64,000 nt of DNA from Streptomyces acidiscabies (GTDB lineage: Bacteria; Actinomycetota; Actinomycetes; Streptomycetales; Streptomycetaceae): positions 1,818,001 through 1,882,000 of the forward strand of contig NZ_JAGJBY010000001.1 of assembly GCF_020010905.1 (NCBI RefSeq). The letters are read 5' to 3'. The position numbers were made by a program, and so were the translations under genes. The stretch's first letter is position 1. Every line of letters starts with the position of its first letter. A model generated the notes under the pieces. The model saw only the letters and a program-made list of their open reading frames with translations, had not been told where the DNA came from and made no database searches. Below are positions 53,102 through 62,145 of the stretch, in pieces.

Positions 53102-54976
53102 CTACGGCCGAACAGCCCGCCCCCGAACCTCCCCATTCTTCCCGGGCCCCTCCGCCCCGCCTCCATGCAACTCCGCGATCCGCTCCGCCGACACCGGCCG
53201 GGAGTACAACCACCCCTGCCCCGTATCGCACCCGATCCGCCTCAACCGCGCCGCCTGCGAAGCCGTTTCCACGCACTCGGCGGTGACCGTGAGCCCCAGC
53301 CGGTGCGCGAGGTCGATCATCGCCTCGACGACGACCTCGTCGGCGGGATTGGGCGGCGCGCCGGAGCCGTCGTACTGGAAGCCGCGGACGAAGGAACCGT
53401 CCAGCTTCAGCACCGACACCGGCAGCCGGCTCAGGTACGCGAGGTTGGAGTACCCCGTCCCGAAGTCGTCGATGGCGATGCGGACACCCATGTCGCTGAG
53501 GGCCTGGAGAGCCTGGAGAGGACGCCCGGCGGACCCCATGACCGCCGACTCCGTGAGCTCCAACTGGAGCAGCCCCGGCGCGAGTTCGGTCTCCGCGAGG
53601 ATCTCCGCGACGTCCGCGACGAGGTCGGAGTCCCACACCTGCCGGACGGCGACGTTGACGCTGACGAAGAGGGGCGTCTCGTCGGGATGGTCGAGCTGCC
53701 AGCGCCGCGCCTGCCGGCAGGCGGTCGCCAGCACCCAGCGCCCCAACGGCACGATGGAGCCGTCCTCTTCGGCGAGCCCGACGAACCGATTCGGCGGCAG
53801 CAGCCCGAACCGGGGATGGTCCCAGCGCACCAACGCCTCGACTCCGCGCAGCCGTCCGTCGGACATCCCGACCAACGGCTGGTACTCCAGCACGAATTCA
53901 CCCCGCTCGATGGCGGGCCGGAGGGTGGAGGCGAGAGCTTGACGGGTCATCAGGTGGGCGTTGCGCTCGGGATCGAACAGCGTCCACCGGGACTTCCCGT
54001 CGACCTTGGCCCAGTACAGCGTCGTATCCGCCGCCTGCACGAGGCCAGTTGCCGTCGTCCCCGCCGCGTGCCGCTCCACGACCCCGATGGACGCGGTGAC
54101 GTTGAGCCGCTGCCCGTCCAGATCGAAGGGCGCCTGAAGGGACTTGAGGACGGCCTCCGCCAGCTCCGCGAGCTGATCCGTGCCCGTGGAGTCCGCGACG
54201 AGGAGCGCGAACTCGTCCCCGCCGAGCCGCGCGACGAGCGGAGCCGCCGCCCTGGCCCGACCCGCCTCCTCCGCACAGGAGTTGAGTCGGTCGGCGACGG
54301 CGGCGAGCAGCCGGTCGCCGACCCGGTGCCCGAGCGTGTCGTTGACGGCCTTGAACCCGTCGAGGTCGAGGTAGCACAGCCCGATCCGCCCGGTGCCGCC
54401 CCGTTCGTACGCGTCGGGCTCCAGCGCGGCCGACAACCGCTCGAAGAACAACGCCCTGTTGGGGAGCCGGGTCACCGGATCGTGCATCTGGAGATGCCGC
54501 AGCCGCGCCTGGAGTTCGCGCCGCGCGCTGATGTCGGCGACCGACAGCAGCACCCCGGGCGTGTCGCCGCCGAGGGGGGACACGGTCACCCGCGCCCACA
54601 CGGCCCGCCCGTCGGGCTGCTTGAGCCGCCGGGCGCACCGGAGTTCGGCGTGCCGGCCGCACAGCACCTCGCGGTACGCGTGCCAGGTGCGCGCGTCGGA
54701 CGCGAGGTCGAGGAGGTCGGCGGCGACCCGCCCGACCAGCCCGCCGGGGTCGGCCCCGAGGATCTCCCCGAAGGCCGCGTTGACGGAGACGATCAGCCCG
54801 TCGCGCCCCACGACGGCCATGGCCGAGGGGGACGCGGCGAAGACCGCCTGATAGGTGGAGGCGCCGAGGGCGCCGTTCAGCCCTCGGGCACCATCCGATG
54901 CCAAAGTGTCACTCTCTGTAACGGCGGACCGGTCGAGGTCTGCCGCGGGCGTCGGCCCTTCGGACGTTCCGCTCAC
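53102..54976 (-). CDS. PAS-GGDEF-EAL protein (c-di-GMP cyclase/phosphodiesterase)
   Basis: 624 residues from ATG 54976. PAS domain at about 40-155 (YQAVFAASPSAMAVVGRDG). The GGDEF domain (about 165-325) has an intact active site RLGGDEFALL. The EAL domain (about 340-600) has EYQPLV, EALVRW, ELTESA, IDDFGTGYSNL and LKLDGSF, so the residues for metal binding and hydrolysis appear kept. No membrane segments are seen, so it is cytoplasmic and probably sensor-controlled through the PAS domain. C-di-GMP controls development through BldD in Streptomyces. Which activity dominates cannot be read. Confidence 0.92.
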   Translation of the reverse strand: MSGTSEGPTPAADLDRSAVTESDTLASDGARGLNGALGASTYQAVFAASPSAMAVVGRDGLIVSVNAAFGEILGADPGGLVGRVAADLLDLASDARTWHAYREVLCGRHAELRCARRLKQPDGRAVWARVTVSPLGGDTPGVLLSVADISARRELQARLRHLQMHDPVTRLPNRALFFERLSAALEPDAYERGGTGRIGLCYLDLDGFKAVNDTLGHRVGDRLLAAVADRLNSCAEEAGRARAAAPLVARLGGDEFALLVADSTGTDQLAELAEAVLKSLQAPFDLDGQRLNVTASIGVVERHAAGTTATGLVQAADTTLYWAKVDGKSRWTLFDPERNAHLMTRQALASTLRPAIERGEFVLEYQPLVGMSDGRLRGVEALVRWDHPRFGLLPPNRFVGLAEEDGSIVPLGRWVLATACRQARRWQLDHPDETPLFVSVNVAVRQVWDSDLVADVAEILAETELAPGLLQLELTESAVMGSAGRPLQALQALSDMGVRIAIDDFGTGYSNLAYLSRLPVSVLKLDGSFVRGFQYDGSGAPPNPADEVVVEAMIDLAHRLGLTVTAECVETASQAARLRRIGCDTGQGWLYSRPVSAERIAELHGGGAEGPGKNGEVRGRAVRP

Positions 54977-55306
54977 CGCTCGCTCCCGCAGTGCACTCGA
55001 TCTCTGTCCGCGCAGGAAAGTGTCAGGAAAGTGTGCCGATCATAGAGGCTGGGCCCGGACCACCGCAGCCACTGCCAAGTGTCCATGACCTACCCACTCT
55101 TCTGACAGATCGTTTCTGCCCGCAGCGGGACCGGTTCTGCGGACCTGGGACCACATGTGACGTTCCGTGAGTGTTCCGGGGTGTCGAGGGTCCCCCGGTA
55201 TGTCATACCGCTCACTCTTCCGGGGCAGACAAACGAGGCGCAGTATGACAAACCCGTACAGGGTGGGTGGAGGTGTCCCCAGAACCGCCCGCCTCCGGAG
55301 GTCCTC
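54977..55306. promoter_or_regulatory. divergent promoter region with 15-bp palindrome
   Basis: 330 bp between the GGDEF-EAL gene and the protease gene. CGGTATG-T-CATACCG (55196-55210) is a perfect palindrome about 100 bp before the protease start and a probable regulator site. No gene is seen. Confidence 0.6.
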
Positions 55307-56581
55307 GTGCCGCGTCCGCTCCCGCGCCCCCGACTGCGCAAGTCGGCGGCCGTGTGCACCACGCTCTCCGCGCTCGCCGCGACCTCCCTCGCGGGCGCCC
55401 CCTCGGTGGCCGAACCCTTCTCCACCGCGCCCTGCGCCCTCACCCGTACCACCGCCCACCACTCCGAGGGCCTCGACACCTGGAACGCCGCCTATCCGCG
55501 CCCGGCCCGCTCCCTCGACGCGGTGATGGTCTTCCTGTCCTTCCCCGACAGCCGCCCCCGCACCACCCCCGCCGAACTCGCCGCCGACCACTTCCCGGCC
55601 ACCTCCGACTTCTTCCGCCGCGCCTCCTACGGCCGCTTCACGCTGCGCGCCCACCCCCTCGATCGGTGGATCCGCATGCCGAAACCGTCCACGGCGTACG
55701 CCATACAGCGCGACTGGAACGCCGGGCACCGCGCCGCCTACCTGCGCGACGCGCTCGCCGCCGCCGACCCCGGCGTCGACTTCACCCGGTACGACGTCGT
55801 CTACTTCGTCGCCGACCCCGACGCGCCCGGCGTCGACTCGGACGCGACGAAAGTAGTCAACCTCGACATCCCTCTCAGGGCCGACGGAGTCGACATCCGC
55901 CGGGTCGTCACCGTCTTCGAGCAGCACCCCCCCGACCGGCTGGTCCTCGCGCACGAGACCGGCCACGTCTTCGACCTCCCCGACCTGTACCACCGGCCCG
56001 CCGACGGCAAGGGCGACTGGGATACGTACGTCGGCGACTGGGACCTGATGGGCAGCCAGTTCGGCCTCGCGCCGGACCTGTTCGGCTGGCACAAGTGGAA
56101 GCTGGGCTGGCTCCGGCCGCGCCAGGTGGTCTGCGTACGGGAGGCCGGGACGACCCGCCTCACCCTGGAACCGCTGGGCGCCGGCCCCGGCGTACCCGTC
56201 ACCCGAGCCTCCGGTTCCCCGGCCTTCGGGCTCGGCAACGGCACGAAGCTCGCGGTCGTCCGCACCGGCGCGGGCAGCACGCTCGCCTTCGAGGCGCGCG
56301 GCCCCGTCGGCGACGACACGGCCTCCTGCCGCGCCGGGGTCCTCGTCTACCGGGTCCGCAGTACGGCGGACTCCGGGCGCGGCCCCGTCGAGGTCGTCGA
56401 CGCGCACCCGCACAGCGAGGCCTGCTGGGAGCGCTCCGTGTACCCGCCCCTCGCGGACGCGCCGGTCGGCACGGGCGAGAGCTTCACCGTGCCCGCCGTA
56501 CCGGGGGAGCGGGCCGTACGCCTGGAGGTGGAGGGTCGTACGGCTTCCGGGGCATGGACGGTGCGGATCACGCCACGGTAG
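55307..56581 (+). CDS. secreted M6-type metalloprotease-like protein
   Basis: 424 residues from GTG 55307 (CGGAGG just upstream). Signal peptide to about residue 35 (basic start RPLPRPRLRK, then SALAATSLAGAPS). The catalytic zinc motif LAHETGHVFDLPDLYH (HExxH form, about residues 210-225) is followed by GDWDLMGSQFG, the Met-turn-like segment of M6 peptidases. A C-terminal beta domain completes it. It probably digests proteins outside the cell. Confidence 0.85.
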   Translation: MPRPLPRPRLRKSAAVCTTLSALAATSLAGAPSVAEPFSTAPCALTRTTAHHSEGLDTWNAAYPRPARSLDAVMVFLSFPDSRPRTTPAELAADHFPATSDFFRRASYGRFTLRAHPLDRWIRMPKPSTAYAIQRDWNAGHRAAYLRDALAAADPGVDFTRYDVVYFVADPDAPGVDSDATKVVNLDIPLRADGVDIRRVVTVFEQHPPDRLVLAHETGHVFDLPDLYHRPADGKGDWDTYVGDWDLMGSQFGLAPDLFGWHKWKLGWLRPRQVVCVREAGTTRLTLEPLGAGPGVPVTRASGSPAFGLGNGTKLAVVRTGAGSTLAFEARGPVGDDTASCRAGVLVYRVRSTADSGRGPVEVVDAHPHSEACWERSVYPPLADAPVGTGESFTVPAVPGERAVRLEVEGRTASGAWTVRITPR

Positions 56582-56588
56582 TCCCGCA

Positions 56589-56608
56589 CTAACTCTCAGG
56601 TAGGGGGT
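56589..56608. repeat. dispersed repeat unit after the protease gene
   Basis: CTAACTCTCAGGTAGGGGGT lies 8 bp after the stop. It matches units at 3973 (CTAACTCTGAGGTATGG) and 30831 (TAGCTCTCAGGTACCCCCTA). Confidence 0.5.
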
Positions 56609-56635
56609 GCGCGCGCAGGCGAGGAGGGCACGCGA

Positions 56636-56663
56636 AAGGCCCCCCGCTTCCACGAGGGGCCTT
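56636..56663 (-). terminator. terminator of tRNA-Lys copy 3
   Basis: On the minus strand AAGGCCCCTCG pairs with CGGGGGGCCTT around a 6-base loop, one mismatch, followed by a short T-run. It lies 10 bp beyond the tRNA 3' end. Confidence 0.75.
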
Positions 56664-56672
56664 GCCGTCAAG

Positions 56673-56746
56673 TGCGCCGCCAGGGACTCGAACCCCGGAC
56701 CCGCTGATTAAGAGTCAGCTGCTCTAACCAACTGAGCTAGCGGCGC
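56673..56746 (-). tRNA. tRNA-Lys (CTT), copy 3
   Basis: Identical over 74 bases to the copies at 42453 and 47593, anticodon CTT. The 5' flank CTGCTGACG is shared with copy 1. Its first 10 bases overlap the end of the primase-like gene on the same strand. Confidence 0.95.
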
Positions 56747-57321
56747 CTGCTGACGTCGTAGACCTTAGCACCCTGATCGGGACCCGGCGAAATCGATAGA
56801 CGTACGGCCGCCCGCGCGGCCCGCACCGCCGCCCACAGCAGCACTTCCGCCCCCGGCAGCCAGGGGTGACGCGTGTCCGGAGCGACCAGCCAGCGCGCCG
56901 CCGAGGTCGCCTCGCCGGCGACCGGCGGGACGGTGATCGCGTCGCCGGGGCCATGGCACAGCAGCGGCGGGAGACACGCCGTACGGCGGCTGTCGCCGCC
57001 CCACTCCTCCCAGGACAGCAGCGACGGCAGGCGCTGCGCCGTCCCAGGGGCGGCGAACAGCAGCATCCGGCCCCGGAAGACCGCCACCGGGCCCGTGCCC
57101 TCCCCCTCGCCCCACAGGCGGTCCAGCATCCGCCGGCCGAAGACCGCCGCCGTGCTCACGACGTCGAAGACCGCGCCGCACGACAGCACGACCGGCGCGT
57201 CCGGCCGTTCCTCCCAGAAGGACAGCAGGCTGCGCGGGTGCGCCCCCGCCGAAGCCAGCCACGCCGCGCCGTCCGGGGTCACCCCGCCGATCTCGTCACA
57301 CTCGTCCCAAGAGCCGCTCAT
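56737..57321 (-). CDS. bifunctional primase/polymerase (prim-pol)-like short protein
   Basis: 194 residues from ATG 57321. It resembles a short Streptomyces family annotated as bifunctional DNA primase/polymerase N-terminal-like: GAVFDVVSTAAVFGRRMLDRLW, FRGRMLLFAAPGTAQRL, LLCHGPGDAITVPPV, RWLVAPDTRHPWLPGAEVL, end KVYDVSRRR. Whether it is an active polymerase is doubtful, because the paired acidic residues of prim-pols are not evident. The stop lies inside tRNA-Lys copy 3, so read-through transcription could feed the tRNA. Confidence 0.72.
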   Translation of the reverse strand: MSGSWDECDEIGGVTPDGAAWLASAGAHPRSLLSFWEERPDAPVVLSCGAVFDVVSTAAVFGRRMLDRLWGEGEGTGPVAVFRGRMLLFAAPGTAQRLPSLLSWEEWGGDSRRTACLPPLLCHGPGDAITVPPVAGEATSAARWLVAPDTRHPWLPGAEVLLWAAVRAARAAVRLSISPGPDQGAKVYDVSRRR

Positions 57322-57517
57322 GGGCTAAAGGTCTACCGGGGGTGAGCGGAAGATCCCGGAGAGTTGCCGAAAACGGGGACAGGTGACGGCCGGAGCGGTA
57401 TCTTGCCCCGCTGGCATATGCCGGACGGATGAGGGTCCTACGGGGTGAAGGGTCGTACCGGTGTACGGCCCCCTCGCGCGCGTACGGCCGATCGCGAGCC
57501 CCCCGCGGCGCCGCGCT

Positions 57518-57898
57518 CTAGATGGGCTCCACCCGGCTGTGGCTCCCCCCGGCGTTCTCGCCCTCGGCGCGCAGCAGGTCCCGCCCGAACTCCACGACCT
57601 TGCGCGCGTAGTCCTCGGTCCACTCCGCGCGCTCCGCGAGGTCCGCGGGCGTCAGCCGGTCGAACCGCCGGGGATCGGCGAGCTGGGCCGCGGCCATGGC
57701 CTGGAACTCCGACGCCCGGTCCGCGGCGGCCTGGAAGGCCTGAGCGAGCTCGCTCGCGCGCGCGAACAGCGCCGCGGGGTCGTCGATCGACTCCAGGTCG
57801 AAGAAGTGCTCCGGGTCGGCCGCCGCGTGGGCGGGCTCGAAGAGCAGGGGCGCGGGGCGTGGCCGCGGTTCGTTCCGACGCGGCGTGGGCTCCGCCAT
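57518..57898 (-). CDS. hypothetical acidic helical protein
   Basis: 126 residues from ATG 57898 with GGAGGAG upstream. No family recognised. It is helical and acidic, with Ala-rich stretches (FARASELAQAFQAAADRASEF) that could form a coiled coil, and a Pro/Arg-rich start. No signal or membrane segment. It ends at 57518, 196 bp before the primase-like gene. Confidence 0.6.
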   Translation of the reverse strand: MAEPTPRRNEPRPRPAPLLFEPAHAAADPEHFFDLESIDDPAALFARASELAQAFQAAADRASEFQAMAAAQLADPRRFDRLTPADLAERAEWTEDYARKVVEFGRDLLRAEGENAGGSHSRVEPI

Positions 57899-58028
57899 GT
57901 CTTCTCCTCCTCGTACGGTGCGATTCCGGACCACCCTCCATTGTCCCCCGCATACGCAAGAGGCATTCGGACAGTGACCCCGAGAACCAACGCGCGAGGA
58001 GTGACGGGTGTTCCCGCGCGCGGGTACG

Positions 58029-59363
58029 TCAGGGTCTCCAGCGCACCCGGTGCTCCGCGAGGTGCCCCAGCACGGCATGGTTCGCCTCCCAGCCGTCCGG
58101 GAACTTCACCAGCGTCCCCAACTGCACCGGCTCCGTGGACGGGTAGTCGTCCAGCAGGTCGCTCACGCCCTCCCGGCACACCACCACGCACGCGTGCCGG
58201 TGGCGGGACGTCAGCACGCACAGGCGGCCCGTCTCCAGGTGGAAGGCCGTCGCGTCGGGGCGGCCCGAGAGGGGGTGCAGGATGACCGTGACGTCGAACT
58301 CCATGCCCTGGAGGCGGTTCGCGGTGTCCACGGTGACGTCGCTCACGCCCAGGTCCGCCAGCGCCGCGCGGACGGCCGCCGCCTGGTCGCGGTGGGCCGT
58401 ACCGACGGCGATCCGCGCGGCCGTCACCGGCGCCGGGTCCGGCGAGCGCTCGGACGTCGCCGCGCCGCCCCGGTCCAGCATGCGCCGTACGACCGTGGCG
58501 ACCGCGCGGACGGCCTCCGGGTCGGTGCGCGGGGTGTGGCGCGCGGGCAGCTCCAGCAGGCCCCAGCCGGACTCCGCGGCCTCGTCGATGACCCGGTCGG
58601 GGCCGGAGCCGTCGGAGGGCACGGCGAACGTCAGGCGCCGGTCCGCGTGCGCGGTGCCGCTGCGGAACGGCGTGTACGGGTAGAACGCGTCCGACACCAG
58701 CGGCGCCGCCGACGCCGGGAGCCGCCAGGACACCGGCAGGCGGTGCTGGGGGAGCCCCGGGTTGTGCGCCAGCAGCGTCGTCACGGCCGACGCGGACGGG
58801 TCGTACGACAGCCCCGCCCACTGCTCGCTGCCGACGATCGCGAAGGGGTCCAGCTGGCCCGGGTCGCCCACGAACAGCGCCCGCTCGAACAGCCCGGCGA
58901 CGGCCAGCAGCCCGTCCGAGCGCATCTGGTACGCCTCGTCCACGATCGCGTGCCGCCACGGCTCGTCGACCTTCACGTGCGCCCACTTCGCCGCCGTCGA
59001 GATCACCACCGGCAGCCCCGCGAGATCCGCCGCCTTCGCCGACGTCCGGACGGCCGGCAGCTCGTCCAGCGCCTTGTCGTACGCGTCCGCGTCACTGCTG
59101 TGCAGGCGCCCCACCGGCAGCTCCGGCGCCTTCTCGGCGAGCCGCAGGACCAGGTCGTCCACCTGCGCGTTGGTCTGCGCGACGACCATCAAGGAGCGCC
59201 CGGCGTCCGCGAGTTCGAGGGCCGCGCGCACGACGAGGGTCGACTTCCCCGCGCCCGGGGGCGAGTCGACGACGACCCCGCGCGCGGTGCCGTGCAGGGT
59301 GTCGCGCAGGATCGCGTCGGTGGCCTGGGCGGCGGCCGTACCGGGGTCGAAGACGGTGGTCAC
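58029..59363 (-). CDS. SF1 (Dna2/NAM7-like) helicase of a nuclease-helicase cassette
   Basis: 444 residues from GTG 59363, overlapping the upstream TGA as GTGA. Walker A DSPPGAGKSTL (about residues 32-42), Walker B as VDEAYQM (about 142), motif III VGDPGQLDPF, motif V ANRLQGMEFDV and motif VI LTSRHRHACVVV. This is a short, complete SF1B-type helicase core. It is last in a three-gene unit with a RecB-like nuclease, so a role in DNA end processing, repair or defence is likely. Confidence 0.85.
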   Translation of the reverse strand: MTTVFDPGTAAAQATDAILRDTLHGTARGVVVDSPPGAGKSTLVVRAALELADAGRSLMVVAQTNAQVDDLVLRLAEKAPELPVGRLHSSDADAYDKALDELPAVRTSAKAADLAGLPVVISTAAKWAHVKVDEPWRHAIVDEAYQMRSDGLLAVAGLFERALFVGDPGQLDPFAIVGSEQWAGLSYDPSASAVTTLLAHNPGLPQHRLPVSWRLPASAAPLVSDAFYPYTPFRSGTAHADRRLTFAVPSDGSGPDRVIDEAAESGWGLLELPARHTPRTDPEAVRAVATVVRRMLDRGGAATSERSPDPAPVTAARIAVGTAHRDQAAAVRAALADLGVSDVTVDTANRLQGMEFDVTVILHPLSGRPDATAFHLETGRLCVLTSRHRHACVVVCREGVSDLLDDYPSTEPVQLGTLVKFPDGWEANHAVLGHLAEHRVRWRP

Positions 59364-60949
59364 AGGACGTCCTCCTCGGTCACCGGGTCGGCCGCTTCGA
59401 GCACCGGCTCGCCCGGCGGGCCGCCGTGCGTCCACGGCGTGTCCTCGGGGTCGGGGAGCTTCGCGCCGCCGCGCTGCTCGTGCTCGAACGTGGTCCAGCA
59501 GACACGGTCGCCCTTCTCGGGCACGGAGCCCTGGTCGGGCTCCTTGCCGCGGCCCATCTTGTCGAGGAGCCGCAGGGTCAGGACGCCGTCCGCCTCGGCG
59601 GCGACGAACTCGGCCGCCTGGGGCTTGCCCGCGAGGGAGCGGTACACCTTCGCGCGCTCGCCCAGGTGCGGGCGGTCGTCGGTACGGACGGTCACCAGCG
59701 GGCGCGGACGCGGGGAGCGGCCCTCGCTGTAGGCCATCTCGACGTCGACGACCTCACCGGCGAACGCCTCGCCGGTCAGCCGCCGGCCGGCCATCACCAG
59801 CGGGTCGTCCAGGGCCTCCTGCGCGTCCAGACGGGCCTGCTCGCGCTCGCGCGTGGCCAGCTTGTTCGCGGCCGTCACGGCGTCGTCCCGGCGCGGCTGC
59901 GGCGGCTCACCCGCACGCACGCGGTCACGGTGGCCGGTGAACGACCAGCGGTCGCGCGTCCACCGCTCCTCGACGTGCGCCCCCGGCGGCAGCTCCCGCA
60001 GCAGGTCCAGGCCCCGCCACACGCGCTCCCAGGTCGGCAGGGTCCGGCTCAGCACCAGCTCCCGGACGCGCTCCTCAGCGGCGGTCAGGTCGCCCAGCCG
60101 GTCGTCGGCCTCCAGGCCGTCCTCGGCGAGCGCCAGCGCGGTGCGCGCGCGGTCGTAGCGCTCGATCGCCGGGGCGAGCAGCTTGTTGTCGAACGCCGGG
60201 TCCGTCGCGGGCCCCGCCGGGGGGTGCGTCAACTGGCCGTCGTCGTCCCGCGCCAGCTCCACCCGCAGCGCCTCCCGCGCGCCGGACGCGCCCTCGGGGG
60301 GATCGATCCACGCCAGCAGCGACCCCAGGTGCTGGTCCTCCAGGGAGGACTGTCCCGTCGCCCAGTGCAGCGCCAGGACGTCCGTCAGCGCCAGCAGCAG
60401 CGACGAGCCCGGCACCCGCGCGCGCTCCGCGTAGTGCGTCAGCCAGCGCCCCAGCAACGGCACGCGCGGGGGCGCCGGATAGGGCGCCTGCGGGTCCTGC
60501 TCCGCCGTACGCCGGAACCGCATCGACCGCCCCAGCAGGCGCAGCAGGTCCACGCCGCCCCGGCTCGGCACGATCAGCTGCGGTGCGTCCGCGCACAGCT
60601 CGACCTCGACCTTGACCCGCTTCCCCGTCTCCGGGTCGGTCTCATTGCGCTCGGCCGCCTCCACCAGCTCGCCGTACTCGTCGATGTACGGCAGGACGAC
60701 GTCGGCGAGCCGCGACAGGAACGCGAACCGCAGCTCCGGGTTGCGCGGCTGCGGTACGGCCAACAGGCGCGGGGCGTCGCGGTCCGTCCCCACGAGCGCG
60801 CCGAGCGGCGCCCCCGCCTCACCGCCCGTGATCAACGGGACCAGCACCATGGGGCGTTCGGACAGATGCCGGTGCAGGACGGTCGCCGTCGGCTGCGCGC
60901 GGCCCGTGGAGTCGGCCTCCAGGCGCGCGAGGGTGGAGATCAGCGACAT
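59360..60949 (-). CDS. unknown protein linking the nuclease and helicase genes
   Basis: 529 residues from ATG 60949, 10-bp overlap with the nuclease stop and 4-bp overlap with the helicase start. No family recognised. It is mostly helical, with an Arg-rich acidic-basic middle (TAANKLATREREQARLDAQEAL) and a beta-rich end (VDVEMAYSEG, PLVTVRTDDRPHLG, DRVCWTTFEHEQRG) that may be an OB or SH3-like domain. Conserved coupling suggests a structural subunit of a helicase-nuclease complex. Confidence 0.72.
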   Translation of the reverse strand: MSLISTLARLEADSTGRAQPTATVLHRHLSERPMVLVPLITGGEAGAPLGALVGTDRDAPRLLAVPQPRNPELRFAFLSRLADVVLPYIDEYGELVEAAERNETDPETGKRVKVEVELCADAPQLIVPSRGGVDLLRLLGRSMRFRRTAEQDPQAPYPAPPRVPLLGRWLTHYAERARVPGSSLLLALTDVLALHWATGQSSLEDQHLGSLLAWIDPPEGASGAREALRVELARDDDGQLTHPPAGPATDPAFDNKLLAPAIERYDRARTALALAEDGLEADDRLGDLTAAEERVRELVLSRTLPTWERVWRGLDLLRELPPGAHVEERWTRDRWSFTGHRDRVRAGEPPQPRRDDAVTAANKLATREREQARLDAQEALDDPLVMAGRRLTGEAFAGEVVDVEMAYSEGRSPRPRPLVTVRTDDRPHLGERAKVYRSLAGKPQAAEFVAAEADGVLTLRLLDKMGRGKEPDQGSVPEKGDRVCWTTFEHEQRGGAKLPDPEDTPWTHGGPPGEPVLEAADPVTEEDVL

Positions 60950-62145
60950 GGGGTCACCTCGCGAAGGGGGTTCGCCGGGCTGCCGGAGACCGATCCCGCG
61001 AGCGCCTCCGCGCGCAGCTGTGCCGCTCTGCGCAGCGCCGCCACGGCCGGGTCGTCCGGGTCGCCCTCCTCGCCGCGCGCGGCGGCCAGGACGTCCTCCA
61101 CCCTGCTCAGGCCGCCCAGCTCCGCCCGGGTCGAGCGGCCCAGCGTCGTGACGGCGCCCGTCGCCCGGGAGCGGGCCCGGCAGTGGAAGGCGAGTTCGCA
61201 GGTGGCGAGGCACTCCGGCGAGTACGTCGCGGGCACCGACTCGACGGCCGCCGTGAGCTGCTCGGCGGGGAGGGACGGGGCGAAGCAGGTGCCCTCGGGG
61301 AGGCCGGCGGCGATGTCCTCGATGCGGGTGAGGCGGGCCAGCTGGCGGGCCGTCACCGCGCGCTGCTTGCGGACGTCGACCGCGGACGCCGTGGGGAGGT
61401 TGGAGAAGTCCCTCGGGCAGACCAGCAGGACGCTGTGGCGCACGCGCGGGGGGACCGGCAGTTGCGCGGCGACCTGCTCCAGCGCCAGCACGTACACCGC
61501 CGCCTGCCGGGCCGCCGCGCCCACCTTCGCCGGGTCCGCCGAACCGTCCAGCATCGGGAACGACTTGATCTCGACGACCGTCCACACCCCGTCCGGGTGC
61601 ACCACGACTGCGTCGGGCTCCAGGAAGGCGGGCGAACCGGCCACGTCCAGCGCGAGCATCGGGTGGTCCAGCAGCGTCCACGCCCCCGGCGCGGAGGCCG
61701 CCTCGCGCAGCGCCAGCGCCGTACGCGCCGTACGCCCCTCGGGGCCCGCGGCCGTCAGGTCCGGGACGGCGGCCGAGGCGGGCGGCTCGGCGGACGCGTC
61801 CAGCGCCGCGTGCGCCAGGCGCAGGAGTTCCGCGCCGCCGTCGGCCTTGACCTTCGCCTCGAACGCGTTCCCGCGCGTCAGCGCGAACTGGGACTGGCCG
61901 AAGACCGCGGGGGACCCCAGCGCGCTCGCCAGCGCCGTCTTGTCCACCCCCGCGCCGTCGAGGAGCGCGCGCCGCCCGCAGCCCGGGTTCGCGGCGAGCG
62001 CCGCGAGGGCGCGGGCGTCCAGCGCCTTGGCCGGGACGTCGGGTCCGCGCAGCTCAGCGAGCTGGTGCCGGAGCGCCGTCCCCCGCGTCCGCGGAGGAGG
62101 CACTCGGCTCGGCTCGGGAGTCGCGGGGCCGGGAGAAGTGCTCAC
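60940..62145 (-). CDS. RecB/Cas4-like PD-(D/E)XK nuclease with Cys cluster
   Basis: 401 residues from GTG 62145; GTG 62103 is an alternative. The nuclease core shows EPDAVVVHPDGVWTVVEIKSF (about 175-196) with the Asp and the E-x-K of the PD-(D/E)XK family, followed by a Q-x3-Y motif (RQAAVYVLALE). Near the C-terminus CLATCELAFHC (about 311-321), with an earlier Cys at about 285, looks like an Fe-S cluster site as in Cas4/AddB. It overlaps the end of the PAP2 gene by up to 92 bp and leads the nuclease-unknown-helicase unit. Confidence 0.82.
   Translation of the reverse strand: MSTSPGPATPEPSRVPPPRTRGTALRHQLAELRGPDVPAKALDARALAALAANPGCGRRALLDGAGVDKTALASALGSPAVFGQSQFALTRGNAFEAKVKADGGAELLRLAHAALDASAEPPASAAVPDLTAAGPEGRTARTALALREAASAPGAWTLLDHPMLALDVAGSPAFLEPDAVVVHPDGVWTVVEIKSFPMLDGSADPAKVGAAARQAAVYVLALEQVAAQLPVPPRVRHSVLLVCPRDFSNLPTASAVDVRKQRAVTARQLARLTRIEDIAAGLPEGTCFAPSLPAEQLTAAVESVPATYSPECLATCELAFHCRARSRATGAVTTLGRSTRAELGGLSRVEDVLAAARGEEGDPDDPAVAALRRAAQLRAEALAGSVSGSPANPLREVTPCR

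Noticed and set aside
57445..58285. Plus-strand open frames opposite the hypothetical and helicase genes
   Set aside because: Arg/Pro-rich shadows of the minus-strand genes without any recognisable domain.
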